Shown here: piece after piece, positions 51,499 through 60,795 of the stretch
Layout: the number at the start of each line of letters is the position of its first letter
How positions within the stretch are numbered: position 1 is the stretch's first letter
Source: Bacillus alkalicellulosilyticus
GTDB lineage: Bacteria > Bacillota > Bacilli > Bacillales > Bacillaceae_F
Assembly: GCF_002019795.1 (NCBI RefSeq)
Contig: NZ_KV917381.1
Coordinates: 2,229,210 to 2,293,209, forward strand
Length of the DNA: 64,000 nucleotides
Direction of reading: 5' to 3'
The notes under the pieces: model-generated
Database searches by the model: none
What the model saw: the letters and a program-made list of their open reading frames with translations, nothing else
Told to the model about the DNA's origin: nothing
Translations under genes and position numbers: made by a program

Positions 51499-51876
51499 TT
51501 ACGTTACGTTTCTATTATTTTGTATAAATAGAAGAAGGATAAGTTTGATTACGATGTTAATCATTGAAGTTAAGACAACGGATAAAAGCTCATTGGCTCC
51601 ATGTAAATAGTTATAAATAAAAACTGAGCTTATGATCAGGATAATCTCAAAGATAAGGACAACCAAAATAACAAATCCAAACTTACTTTTAGAAAATGGA
51701 TAGCCCGTAGTGGCTATGAGTAAGACTGAACCTAAACCTATCTGGAGGAGAGACATGAGTAAACCTAGGGAACCAATCCCACTTTGACTCAACGTATATA
51801 ATCCATTCGCAATATTCGATATAGCTGATATATATAATATTACGATTACAATGACTAAAGGAGCTGTTTTAATCAA
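51499..51876 (-). CDS. Four-span membrane protein at the end of the cstA operon
   Basis: A 125-residue protein of four hydrophobic segments (about 5-25, 35-55, 67-88, 100-120) and little else. It starts at TTG 51876 with AAGAGGTG just upstream, 10 nt after the ArsA-like gene, and is followed by terminator R8. No family is recognised. Its place in the operon suggests a link to CstA or to the ATPase. Confidence 0.75.
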   Translation of the reverse strand: MIKTAPLVIVIVILYISAISNIANGLYTLSQSGIGSLGLLMSLLQIGLGSVLLIATTGYPFSKSKFGFVILVVLIFEIILIISSVFIYNYLHGANELLSVVLTSMINIVIKLILLLFIQNNRNVT

Positions 51877-51886
51877 GGCACACCTC

Positions 51887-52831
51887 TTATGACACTATCG
51901 CGTTATCAAAATAACGTGAAAAATGGTCAAGGGCATTAAGGGATGCGATATCTTCTTCAAAAAGAGGCACTTTAATTTTAGTTAAAGTCGCAAATTTTTC
52001 GTCAATAAGCTCTAAGTATTCTTTTTCTATCGCCCTTCGTTTTTCCAAGAAACTACCATCTGCTTTATTAGGAAGTACTTTATTGACAATAATTGTTTCA
52101 ATATGTAAGTCATACTTGGCCAGTAATGAAATCGCTTTTTCGGTTTCTAAAATAGGTAATCGCTCAGGAATCAGTACAAATATAAATCCAGTCATCTTTT
52201 TATCCAATAGAATGGCACGAACATCTGCAAATTTTTTCCTTCTTTTTTGTAACGTTTCATAAATCGGGTCTTCAACGGGTTCTCCGTCATTTAAAAGATG
52301 AGTGTAGTTTTGATTTATCTTCTGACGTCTTTGGATCATTCCATCAATCCATACTCCCATTAATTCCGGTAAAGTTAAAAGACGAATCGTATGTCCTGTT
52401 GGAGCCGTATCAAAAACAATTTTATCGTAGTTTTCTTGCTCCTCAAGAATAATCGTCGAAATGGCATCGAACATCGCTGCTTCATCGGCACCAGGGGTCG
52501 CAGCAGCTGTATCAATTTGACGATGAACTTCATCTATTAATGACGTTTTGATCATCCCTTTTAAGTTGCCTTTTACATTGGCGATGTATTTTTTTGTCTC
52601 TTGCTCAGGATCAATCTCATAAGCAAATAAATTGTCGGTCATTTTCTTAATCTTCCCACCAATTTTTTTATGAAAAATGTCCCCTAAATTATGTGCTGGA
52701 TCCGTTGAAATAAGCAAAGTTTTAAAGCCTTTTTTGGCACATACCATAGCAAAAGATGCTGAGGACGTTGATTTCCCTACGCCTCCCTTGCCCCCAATAA
52801 AAAATATTTTTTTCTCAAATAAAGTAGACAT
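51887..52831 (-). CDS. ArsA/Get3-family ATPase
   Basis: A 314-residue single-domain ATPase of the ArsA/Get3 family. The deviant P-loop is GGKGGVGKST (13-22), followed by STDPAHNLGD (the family switch signature) and FDTAPTGHTIRLL (switch II/A loop). There is no duplicated half as in plasmid ArsA, and the CxxC of eukaryotic Get3 is not seen. It has no arsenical transport genes nearby. It lies 18 nt behind the CC-ending protein and 10 nt before a membrane protein, in the cstA operon. Confidence 0.92.
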   Translation of the reverse strand: MSTLFEKKIFFIGGKGGVGKSTSSASFAMVCAKKGFKTLLISTDPAHNLGDIFHKKIGGKIKKMTDNLFAYEIDPEQETKKYIANVKGNLKGMIKTSLIDEVHRQIDTAAATPGADEAAMFDAISTIILEEQENYDKIVFDTAPTGHTIRLLTLPELMGVWIDGMIQRRQKINQNYTHLLNDGEPVEDPIYETLQKRRKKFADVRAILLDKKMTGFIFVLIPERLPILETEKAISLLAKYDLHIETIIVNKVLPNKADGSFLEKRRAIEKEYLELIDEKFATLTKIKVPLFEEDIASLNALDHFSRYFDNAIVS

Positions 52832-52849
52832 CGTTTCTCCCCCATTCTC

Positions 52850-53110
52850 CTAGCAACACCGAATTCCATCCAATGGGGAATGTTCGATTCCCATTCGAAG
52901 GTGCCAGTCATGAAATTTTTCTAGTATATAAGGATATAACTCTAGTGTGTAATAAAACGCAGGATTTGGAATACCTAACATATCTGAATACACCAATAGT
53001 AAAAACAAATCGTCTTCTGCCTGTAATTCTCTATGAATCTCAGCTTTGTGTGGCAGTCTTAGCATTTCGTCATAGAGTTCAAATAATCTTTTTAACGACA
53101 TTTTACTCAT
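52850..53110 (-). CDS. Small protein ending in Cys-Cys (cory-CC-star-like)
   Basis: An 86-residue soluble protein that ends in a C-terminal Cys-Cys after EHSPLDGIR. The segments DLFLLLVYSDMLGIPNPAFYYTLELYP and HDWHLRMGIEHSPLDG recall the family I know as cory-CC-star, small proteins defined by the terminal CC; the match is from memory. E. coli YbdD/YjiX, the partner of CstA/BtsT, also ends in Arg-Cys-Cys. Start ATG 53110; it lies 100 nt after cstA, across a hairpin, and 18 nt before the ArsA/Get3-like gene. Confidence 0.82.
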   Translation of the reverse strand: MSKMSLKRLFELYDEMLRLPHKAEIHRELQAEDDLFLLLVYSDMLGIPNPAFYYTLELYPYILEKFHDWHLRMGIEHSPLDGIRCC

Positions 53111-53147
53111 TGAGGATCACCAAACTTTTAATTTATTTTAGTAGAAA

Positions 53148-53177
53148 GCCCGCTATGAGTATTGTTTCATAGCGGGC
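53148..53177 (-). terminator. Intercistronic hairpin between cstA and the CC-protein gene
   Basis: An 11-bp perfect hairpin (GCCCGCTATGA / TCATAGCGGGC) lies in the 100-nt gap with only a weak T run (CTTTCTAC). It may be a partial terminator or a 3'-end stabiliser that sets the ratio of CstA to downstream products. Confidence 0.65.
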
Positions 53178-53210
53178 AAGCATGTGCAAGGCTATTGCCT
53201 ATTGAATTGA

Positions 53211-54953
53211 TTATGCAGACTTATCAATATCATCATAATCTTTTCTGGTTAGTAGGACAGAAACAGCCGTAATGAGAATCCAAATCGCAAAACCTAGGAT
53301 AATTGAACCGAATATAAAGAGTAGCATATTCGCTTCGCCACCAGATAAACCAGACCAATCAAAAATAACCTGTTTACCCATTGCCCAAAGGGTCATGACG
53401 AGGATAAATACCATCGGAATTAAGGTTGGTAAGAAGTTTCTTCCTAGTTTCTTTAACCAAATCGTGATTAATAATAGTGTTATGCCAGCTAATAACTGAT
53501 TTGAAGTACCGAACAAAGGCCATAACGTATATCCACCAGAACCGAAGCCGTTTGGCCCTTTTGGTAAAAGAACTAATGCTGCACTTGATACTACAGCAAT
53601 TGAAGTAGCAACATGTGTTTTAGAAATAGATGGAATGTTATATTCTTGACCTAGCTCTGCAATGATATAGCGCATGAGACGAACAGATGTATCAAGCGTC
53701 GTTGCAGCAAAACTAACAATAATAACCGCCACAATAGTCGTAGCTACATCTGCAGGGATCCATAAGCCTGTGGCTAATTGGCCAGCCCCTTGAACAAAGT
53801 TTCCTAGCCCACCAGAACTGGCTGCTCCAAAACTAGAATACGCCGCTAGGAAATCTCCTTGGTTTGCAAAGAAGGTCGCAACTGCAATAATAACGATTAA
53901 GGCTAGTAATCCTTCCCCTACAGCTCCTAAGTACCCTACGAATCTAGCATCTGTTTCATTGTTTAATTGTTTTGAAGTCGTACCAGACGAAACTAGACCA
54001 TGGAAACCTGAAATCGCACCACAGGCAATGGTAATAAATAAGAGCGGAAACCAACTTACATCGGATGTTGAATTTGTCATTGGTGCCGTGATGCTCGGGT
54101 TTGACAGGAATAAACCTAAGTATAAAATCAATAAACCTACAATTAATTGATGAGAGTTAATATAATCACGTGGTTGAAGGAGCTTCCAAACTGGTAATGT
54201 CGACGCGATATAGACATACACCATGAGGATAATAATCCAAACGAAGAATGACATGGCTACTCCATCAAGACCGAAGGCAACCGTATTCTCTGCTCCACCA
54301 AAATAACGAACAAGGTCAATTTGAAGAGCAGGAACTTTACTTGCCACAACTGCCGTTATATACATCACAGCTAACGCAACGATTGACGGAACTAACATAT
54401 TACCTTGTTTCTTATACACATGATATCCAATCCATATCGCTAGTGGGATCTGGATAAATACTGATAAAACTGCAGATGGGAAATTAATAAATAAGTTAGA
54501 AATAACCCATGCAAACACTGCATTAACCATGAGTACAAGTATTAAAATAATAAACAAAAATAAAAGCTTTGCTTTTCTACCAATCAAACGATGAGCAAGA
54601 GTTCCAACAGATTGTCCTTTGTTACGAACAGATAAAACTAATGCACCAAAATCATGAACACCAGCTGCAAATACCGTTCCTAATACAACCCACACAAGCG
54701 CTGGTAACCAACCCCAATAAATTGCGATTGCCGGACCTACAATCGGTGCAGCCCCTGCTACTGAAGTGAAGTGATGTCCCCATAAGATAAACTTGTTGGT
54801 AGGAACAAAATCTTTCCCATCTTTAAATTGATGGGCAGGTGTGACATAGTTTGGATCGAGTCGATAAATCCTTTCGGCAATAAACTTGGAATAATAGCGA
54901 TATCCTAGTGCAAATACAGCTATCCCTATTACGGCTAGAACTATACCACTCAT
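53211..54953 (-). CDS. cstA: Carbon starvation protein CstA-family transporter
   Basis: A 580-residue polytopic membrane protein with about 16 hydrophobic segments. CstA family signatures are DPNYVTPAHQFKDGKDFVPTNKFILWGHHFTSVAGAAPIVGPA near the N-terminus and GSGGYTLWPLFGTSNQLLAG in the C-terminal half. Members import peptides or pyruvate (E. coli BtsT) during carbon limitation. A cre-like site at 55023-55036 lies about 70-83 nt upstream of the ATG, suggesting CcpA control. It leads an operon with the CC-ending protein, ArsA/Get3-like ATPase and a membrane protein. Confidence 0.95.
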   Translation of the reverse strand: MSGIVLAVIGIAVFALGYRYYSKFIAERIYRLDPNYVTPAHQFKDGKDFVPTNKFILWGHHFTSVAGAAPIVGPAIAIYWGWLPALVWVVLGTVFAAGVHDFGALVLSVRNKGQSVGTLAHRLIGRKAKLLFLFIILILVLMVNAVFAWVISNLFINFPSAVLSVFIQIPLAIWIGYHVYKKQGNMLVPSIVALAVMYITAVVASKVPALQIDLVRYFGGAENTVAFGLDGVAMSFFVWIIILMVYVYIASTLPVWKLLQPRDYINSHQLIVGLLILYLGLFLSNPSITAPMTNSTSDVSWFPLLFITIACGAISGFHGLVSSGTTSKQLNNETDARFVGYLGAVGEGLLALIVIIAVATFFANQGDFLAAYSSFGAASSGGLGNFVQGAGQLATGLWIPADVATTIVAVIIVSFAATTLDTSVRLMRYIIAELGQEYNIPSISKTHVATSIAVVSSAALVLLPKGPNGFGSGGYTLWPLFGTSNQLLAGITLLLITIWLKKLGRNFLPTLIPMVFILVMTLWAMGKQVIFDWSGLSGGEANMLLFIFGSIILGFAIWILITAVSVLLTRKDYDDIDKSA

Positions 54954-55022
54954 TTACATTCTCCCTTCTAATATGAGATATATTACCAACCTTATTTTAA
55001 ACTATTCTGAATATTAAAGCTA

Positions 55023-55036
55023 TAAAAACGCTTACA
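55023..55036 (-). promoter_or_regulatory. cre-like CcpA site upstream of cstA
   Basis: TGTAAGCGTTTTTA matches the catabolite-responsive element consensus TGWAANCGNTNWCA closely (the last CA is TA here). Its distance of 70-83 nt to the cstA start codon is normal for promoter-region repression. Confidence 0.6.
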
Positions 55037-55085
55037 TTTTTCTAGTAATATTTTTACTATTTTTGAATAGCGTTCGTATCGACTT

Positions 55086-56246
55086 TTACTCCATGTTTTT
55101 ATGGGTAATTCTATTTAGTTCCTCTTGCTCATCATTTGAAAGGTATTCACTTTTGTCATTGTTTACAAAATGAGTCCACTTCGCAAGCTTGCTAATCCAA
55201 TGAACAACATTGGGACCCCCTGTTTCCATAATAGAAGAAGCTAGGTCACTTGCTGCAGCTTTGATAATTAAATCGTACCCGACATTACCTAATAAATGCA
55301 TTCTCTCAAGCATGGCAAGTCCACGGTCATATTCATCTCGAATGAATTTCATTTTTTCAACATAGTCTACACCGCTTACTATCGAATCAGCTGCATAAAT
55401 ACCTGAAAGGATAGATTTAAACACACCGAATCCTAAAAAGGGATTATTGCATCCCGCATTGACGCCTGTTAGAAAAGTATTTCCGATGCGAATTTGGTCA
55501 GGAGTTCCAAGTACATAGTTTTTAATTTGATGTTCTTCCATTATTTCATAATTCCCATTAATTTGTTCCTGTTTAAACAACTGCCAGCCTTTTTCAATTT
55601 CTTCAGGGGTTTTATACTCACCAACAACAGCAAACATCGCTAACCCTTCATCTAAAGGCATTTTGTAACTATAGCCTTTATGAATATATTTGTTATTTAA
55701 CCAACATTCTACTTGATTAGCACTAATTTTTATCCTCTGTTCTTTGACAATGGCATAATTAAAAATAATATGAGCGTCTACCCGAAAACGAACGGTCTCT
55801 GCTAGATAACTACAGTTTCCAGTCGCATTTACGATATAATCATATTCATTCACTATCGTTTTATAATCAATATTCATACCAAATTGTATTTTTGTTTTTA
55901 ACTGACTTCTAATTTGATTTTCTAATGAATCTTTGGCACCACCACGCTTCATTACATGTCCGAGAAATCCATAAAACTCTGCTTCGGTACTGGGCCCATA
56001 GTTTTTACTATGAAAGATTCGTGCCGCCGACTTTAGCATTAACCCATAATTATCAGCAAGATACGCAATAAAATCTTGTATAGGACGATGAAGAATTTCA
56101 GGTGTTAATTCTGCATAGGTATTTGGTTCAAATGGACCTTTTTTATTATCAAATATATGAATAATTCCATTAAAATCCAATTTTTCCAACTGAAATGCGC
56201 AAGCGGCGCCTGATGCCCCTGCACCTATGATTGCTACTTTTTTCAT
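55086..56246 (-). CDS. FAD-dependent oxidoreductase (paralogue of the 23593 gene)
   Basis: A 386-residue flavoprotein with KVAIIGAGASGAACAFQLEK at the N-terminus and the late FAD block NTFLTGVNAGCNNPFLGFG. It shares HRPI-DF, GFLGHV-KRG-KDSLENQ and GIYAADSIVSGVDY with the product of 23593-24735. ATG 56246 has AAGGAGAT 6 nt upstream. It follows a small membrane protein gene by 17 nt, so the two may be co-transcribed. The substrate is unknown; the fold suggests a hydrophobic or lipid-like molecule. Confidence 0.83.
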   Translation of the reverse strand: MKKVAIIGAGASGAACAFQLEKLDFNGIIHIFDNKKGPFEPNTYAELTPEILHRPIQDFIAYLADNYGLMLKSAARIFHSKNYGPSTEAEFYGFLGHVMKRGGAKDSLENQIRSQLKTKIQFGMNIDYKTIVNEYDYIVNATGNCSYLAETVRFRVDAHIIFNYAIVKEQRIKISANQVECWLNNKYIHKGYSYKMPLDEGLAMFAVVGEYKTPEEIEKGWQLFKQEQINGNYEIMEEHQIKNYVLGTPDQIRIGNTFLTGVNAGCNNPFLGFGVFKSILSGIYAADSIVSGVDYVEKMKFIRDEYDRGLAMLERMHLLGNVGYDLIIKAAASDLASSIMETGGPNVVHWISKLAKWTHFVNNDKSEYLSNDEQEELNRITHKNME

Positions 56247-56263
56247 TTTGTAAATCTCCTTTG

Positions 56264-56731
56264 TTAGTTAAATTTTCGATATAACCACTTATAAAATGAA
56301 AACCATAAAAGAAAAGATATAATTGAACCAAAAAGAGTATATGAAAGTTTCCATTTTTTAAAACGTAATAAACGAGTATACCGTATGATTAACAGATCTT
56401 GAATGACAGTAAAAATGGTGAATATTGCTGTTGCTAGAGGGAGTTTTCGCTTATGGAAAGCCCAATCAATTAACAATAATGAAAAAATGGGTAGTAATAT
56501 GTAATCGTAAATGATATTAAAAGCAAATTTTTTGGGGTATGGCCGGTGTGGAAAAGCTAAATATCCTCTATCTATTAATAAATTTGAAAAAAAAGATATA
56601 CCTTGCCCCAACAATAAAATATAACTAAAGAAGAGCAGAACCTGTTTTGTATTTTTCATTCTTTTAAATAAAGCAGCAATCACTGTGACAGTAAAAAAGG
56701 ATAACATAACATATTCCCTTACTAACAACAT
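56264..56731 (-). CDS. CBO0543-like small polytopic membrane protein
   Basis: A 155-residue protein with four to five hydrophobic segments (about 5-22, 30-48, 75-92, 96-112, 128-148) and basic loops; no catalytic motif. The pattern recalls the CBO0543-type family of sporulating Firmicutes, which I name only tentatively. GGAGGG is 4 nt before ATG 56731. It is the first gene of a unit with the downstream flavoprotein. Confidence 0.73.
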   Translation of the reverse strand: MLLVREYVMLSFFTVTVIAALFKRMKNTKQVLLFFSYILLLGQGISFFSNLLIDRGYLAFPHRPYPKKFAFNIIYDYILLPIFSLLLIDWAFHKRKLPLATAIFTIFTVIQDLLIIRYTRLLRFKKWKLSYTLFGSIISFLLWFSFYKWLYRKFN

Positions 56732-56816
56732 CGGACCCTCCTTTTCCACTTAAAAACGTACCTTTATTTTGTCTTAAAACTATAAAAATTATAATACAAA
56801 CGCGTTTGCCATAAAA

Positions 56817-56917
56817 AAGAGTGTCGGACAAAAGGTAAAAAAACGAAGCCACTGAAAAAGTTAAAAATCTAACTTTTTCAGTGCCCTCAAAAAAACAACC
56901 TTTGGTTCCACACTCTT
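56817..56917. repeat. Nested hairpin repeat R9
   Basis: Outer arms AAGAGTGTCGGACAAAAGGT and ACCTTTGGTTCCACACTCTT (56817-56836, 56898-56917) enclose the inner hairpin GCCACTGAAAAAGTT / AACTTTTTCAGTGCC (56848-56862, 56871-56885). It follows the ABC exporter gene (stop 56933) on the minus strand. Confidence 0.85.
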
Positions 56918-56932
56918 CATTTTGTAACGCTA

Positions 56933-58738
56933 TTATGCGATACCTTCAAACTGAGCTTTTACTAAATCATAATAGTGCCCTTGATTTCTCATTAAAGCGT
57001 CGTGATTTCCTTGCTCGATAATATTCCCATGCTCTAATACAATGATGTTATCTGCTTCTCTTACAGTCGATAAGCGATGGGCAATCATAATCGCCGTCCT
57101 TCCTTTTAACAGAATTTGTAATGCTTTTTGAATCTTCTGCTCAGATTCTGTATCTATACTTGCAGTAGCTTCATCTAAGATTAAGATTTGTGGATCCGCT
57201 AAAAGTGCCCGTGCAAATGATAGTAACTGACGCTCGCCAACGGATAATATATTTCCTCTTTCTTCTACTTCTGTCTCATAGCCATTTTTTAATTTTTCTA
57301 TAAAGCTATGAGCCCCAACTATTTCAGCTGCTTGAATAACTTCCCTATCTGATGCAGTTGGATTTCCAAACCGGATATTCTCCATAATGGTACCTGAGAA
57401 AATAAAGGTATCTTGAAGAACAATGCTAACTTGAGACCGTATGTTATCAAGTTTTAAATCTCGAACATCAATTCCGTCAATTAGCACCGACCCTTTTGTA
57501 GCATCATAGAAACGAGAAATTAAATTTACAATCGTCGTCTTCCCTGAACCAGTATGACCAACTAAGGCAACAGTTTCTCCTGCCTTTATGTTTAGATTAA
57601 TCTTATTTAATGCCTTCCGTTTTTGGTCATAGGCGAACTCCACATCTTTAAAAGTGATGTCACCCGCAATCTTATTTATCGACTTAGCATCCTTCTTTTC
57701 AGGAACAGACGGCTTCTCGTCTAAAAACTCAAAAATTCTTTCTGAAGAGGCCATCCCAACAAGAAGTTGGTTATATACATGACCTAAACGTGAAATTGGT
57801 TCCCAAAACATACCGATATAAAATGCAAATGACACAAATATACCAATATCAATTGAGTTTGATTGGATTAATGTCACACCATACCAAATCAAAATCGCTG
57901 TCCCGAAGGCATTAGACATTTCTACAAATGGATGGAACATCGCATTTTTTTGGGTGGCATTGCGCCAGGCTTGGAAATTATCTTGATTCACTTCCTTAAA
58001 GAAAGCCATATTTTCTTGTTCCTGAGTATACGATTGAGTCACCCTAATTCCCTGTATACTTTCATTTAGGTGTGAATTAATTTGAGATTGCTTCACACGA
58101 ACGTCCTGCCATGACCTTCTAATCTTTTTTCGCAATCCAGTTGATATAAAAATCATAATTGGCAGAATGACCATGATCGCTAGTGTCAATTCCGGACTTA
58201 ATATAAAGAGAATGACAAAAATCCCGATTAGCATTATGATATCCATTAATAAATTTATAACCCCGTTTGTAAATAAATCCTGAAGAGAATTTACATCGTT
58301 TGTAACTCTCACAAGAATTGAACCAGCAGAGCGTTGGTCAAAAAAACGATGAGACAACCGTTGAATATGCTTAAATAAGTGTTGCCTCAGGTCGTAGATT
58401 ACATTTTGACCGAGCATATTCATCCAACGTATTCTAAAGGTTGTAGCAAGCCAGGATAGTAAATATAAACCAGCAATAATTAGAACTACATTCACTAAGG
58501 CTGCTACATCTCGTTCATAGATCACATTATTTAAGGCATATACACCTATGAGAATTGGTGTAACTAGACGTATAGATGTAGAGATTATCATAGCCATTAT
58601 TGATAATGGCAATAGCGTTTTTGAGTAGGGTTTGATATAGGTAAGTAAACGAACCATTTGCTTCCAGTTAAATGGTTTTTCAATCGCAGAATCAAGAGAA
58701 TAATAGAATCTATGTTTCTTCACTTTTGCTTCATTCAT
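56933..58738 (-). CDS. ABC exporter half-transporter with canonical ATP site (BmrD/YheH-like)
   Basis: A 601-residue half-transporter with a six-helix type IV exporter domain (about 25-320) and a C-terminal ATPase. Walker A is GHTGSGKT and Walker B ILILDEATAS with the catalytic Glu. The signature is LSVGERQ in place of LSGGQ, which is typical for the partner of a degenerate half. The start ATG 58738 with AGAGGG overlaps the upstream stop by 8 nt. B. subtilis BmrD/YheH is the closest counterpart I can name; it forms a heterodimer with BmrC. Confidence 0.9.
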   Translation of the reverse strand: MNEAKVKKHRFYYSLDSAIEKPFNWKQMVRLLTYIKPYSKTLLPLSIMAMIISTSIRLVTPILIGVYALNNVIYERDVAALVNVVLIIAGLYLLSWLATTFRIRWMNMLGQNVIYDLRQHLFKHIQRLSHRFFDQRSAGSILVRVTNDVNSLQDLFTNGVINLLMDIIMLIGIFVILFILSPELTLAIMVILPIMIFISTGLRKKIRRSWQDVRVKQSQINSHLNESIQGIRVTQSYTQEQENMAFFKEVNQDNFQAWRNATQKNAMFHPFVEMSNAFGTAILIWYGVTLIQSNSIDIGIFVSFAFYIGMFWEPISRLGHVYNQLLVGMASSERIFEFLDEKPSVPEKKDAKSINKIAGDITFKDVEFAYDQKRKALNKINLNIKAGETVALVGHTGSGKTTIVNLISRFYDATKGSVLIDGIDVRDLKLDNIRSQVSIVLQDTFIFSGTIMENIRFGNPTASDREVIQAAEIVGAHSFIEKLKNGYETEVEERGNILSVGERQLLSFARALLADPQILILDEATASIDTESEQKIQKALQILLKGRTAIMIAHRLSTVREADNIIVLEHGNIIEQGNHDALMRNQGHYYDLVKAQFEGIA

Positions 58739-60497
58739 TGTTAGCCCTCTTTTCTGAAACCACTGCAAGTTGGTCTTTATATTGGATATCATAAATTCGT
58801 CTATATGTTCCATTTACCTTTTGCAGTAGTTTTTCATGAGTCCCTCTTTCGATAATTGAACCGTTTTCAAGAACAAGAATCTCATCGGCGTGTTTTAAAG
58901 AAGAGATTCGGTGCGCAATGATAAATGTTGTTCGGCCCTTCATTACTTCACGGAACGCTTCTTGTATTTTCTTCTCAGTTTTCATATCAACGGCACTTGT
59001 AGCATCATCTAAAATTAAGATACTAGGGTCAATTAATAATGCTCGTGCAATTGCGAGCCTTTGTTTTTGACCACCTGATAGCCCCATCCCACGTTCACCT
59101 AAAATCGTTTCATAACCTTCTTCTAATTCCATAATGAAATCATGAGCCTGTGCTCGTTTGGCAGCACTCATAATGTCCTCGATCGAAGCATTTGGATTTC
59201 CATAAGATATATTATCTCGAATCGAGGAGGAAAATAAAAAAGTTTCTTGCAAAACGACTCCAATGTTTTGTCGTAATGTTTGCAAGGAATAGGATGCAAT
59301 CGGCTGACCATCGATGAAAATATCGCCAATTACTGGCTCATAAAACCGAGAAATTAATTGTGTGATGCTCGTTTTTCCAGAACCGGTTGCTCCTATTAGC
59401 CCTATCACTTTACCTCTTGGGGCATCAAACGTAATGTTTTTCAGCGCAGGTTCTTCATCATGATTATACTGATGACAAACATTTTCAAAACGGACGTCGC
59501 CTTCAAGTCGAGGTATTGTAATTGGCTCAGCAAGGTTTTTAATCGTTTCTGGTTCATCTAAAATTTCTAGTAATCTTTCGCCAGCAGCTTTTGATTGTGA
59601 GAATGTATTAATAATAAAGCCTAAATGCATTAAGGGACCAATGATATACCAGACTAAGCTAAAAAAAGCGACTAGTTCACCGGGTTGTATGCTATTTTGA
59701 ATGACTAACCATCCACCAAAACCTAGTAAGAATACAACACATAATTGACCAATTAACTCCATGATCGGGAAGTAGCGTGCCCAAATGTTTGAAGTATGAA
59801 TTGACTTCTCTTTATAATTTCTGTTTTTATCTATAAAATTATCAACCTCAAAATCTTCTTTCGATAACGATTTTACGGTATTCATACCACTTATATTTTC
59901 TTGTACCTTTGTTGTTAACCGACCAAGGGATTCACGGATGTGTTTAAAAGCAGGATGAACTTTTTTATCAAATTGTTTTACTGTGATAATTAAGAAAGGC
60001 ATAGAGGCTATAGTGACAAGAGCAAGAGGAACACTAAAATATAACATAATTGAGAAGCTTAATGTGACGAGTAATACCAAATTTAGCAATTGCGCAAAAC
60101 CAAATGATAAAAAGAAGCGGAAGGCCTCCACATCTGATGTTAACCTTGACATAAGGTCACCTGTTTTGGCATTGTCATAATATCTAAACGGTAAGTACTG
60201 AAGTTTTTTATACAATTCATTTCGAAGGTTATACACAGAGCGTATCCCAAACAAATCCCCTAGAAATTGGTGGAAGTACATCGCTACCCCCTTTACCGCC
60301 ATTAATATTACAAACCCAAAGGCTATGTATGGGACATAGTGAAAATTTCCACTTAAGATGACATCATCAATTGTTATTTTAAGGATAATTGGGTAAATGA
60401 GCGTAATGCTTGTGATAAAAAGTAAAAAAACGATGGAGCCAATAAAATATTTTTTTAATGGCCAATAAAAATCCTTTAACCGTAAAAACGTTTTCAT
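58731..60497 (-). CDS. ABC exporter half-transporter with degenerate ATP site (BmrC/YheI-like)
   Basis: A 588-residue half-transporter (six helices, then ATPase). Walker A is GATGSGKT and the signature GLSGGQKQR canonical, but Walker B reads ILILDDATSA, with Asp where the catalytic Glu normally stands. This mirrors B. subtilis BmrC/YheI (585 residues) and TM287, so the heterodimer with the downstream protein has one consensus and one degenerate site. The ATG has GAGGAGG 6 nt upstream. The role is multidrug export; drug-induced leader control known for bmrCD is not obvious in the upstream 180 nt. Confidence 0.9.
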   Translation of the reverse strand: MKTFLRLKDFYWPLKKYFIGSIVFLLFITSITLIYPIILKITIDDVILSGNFHYVPYIAFGFVILMAVKGVAMYFHQFLGDLFGIRSVYNLRNELYKKLQYLPFRYYDNAKTGDLMSRLTSDVEAFRFFLSFGFAQLLNLVLLVTLSFSIMLYFSVPLALVTIASMPFLIITVKQFDKKVHPAFKHIRESLGRLTTKVQENISGMNTVKSLSKEDFEVDNFIDKNRNYKEKSIHTSNIWARYFPIMELIGQLCVVFLLGFGGWLVIQNSIQPGELVAFFSLVWYIIGPLMHLGFIINTFSQSKAAGERLLEILDEPETIKNLAEPITIPRLEGDVRFENVCHQYNHDEEPALKNITFDAPRGKVIGLIGATGSGKTSITQLISRFYEPVIGDIFIDGQPIASYSLQTLRQNIGVVLQETFLFSSSIRDNISYGNPNASIEDIMSAAKRAQAHDFIMELEEGYETILGERGMGLSGGQKQRLAIARALLIDPSILILDDATSAVDMKTEKKIQEAFREVMKGRTTFIIAHRISSLKHADEILVLENGSIIERGTHEKLLQKVNGTYRRIYDIQYKDQLAVVSEKRANNE

Positions 60498-60675
60498 AAA
60501 ATTCCTCCTCTGCTAAACCACACTTTTAAAAAGAATAGTATTAATATAACTTTTTTTAGTTTTATTTTCGAATTAAAAAATGGTTGAATATCAAGATATT
60601 TTACCAATATTGAGGATATAGAGTGAATTTCTTGGTTAAAGACCTTTTTATTACTGTTTTACTCCATCTTACAAA

Positions 60676-60786
60676 AAGAAGAGGGTGAAACAAAAGGTTG
60701 TATTTTATGAAGCCACTGAAAAAGTTATAAATCTAACTTTTTCAGTGGCCTCGTTTTTTTCATCTTTTGTCTTATCCCTTTTTCTT
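60676..60786. repeat. Nested hairpin repeat R10
   Basis: Outer arms about 60676-60698 (GGGTGAAACAAAAGGT) and 60762-60786 (ATCTTTTGTCTTATCCC) enclose GCCACTGAAAAAGTT / AACTTTTTCAGTGGC (60712-60726, 60735-60749). It lies 10 nt beyond the MurE-like gene stop (60796), so it is the likely terminator. Confidence 0.85.
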
Positions 60787-60795
60787 CCTATTTCT

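Noticed and set aside
51887-52831. Arsenite efflux ATPase of an ars operon
   Set aside because: No arsR, arsB, arsC or arsD nearby, no duplicated ATPase half, and the operon context is cstA.
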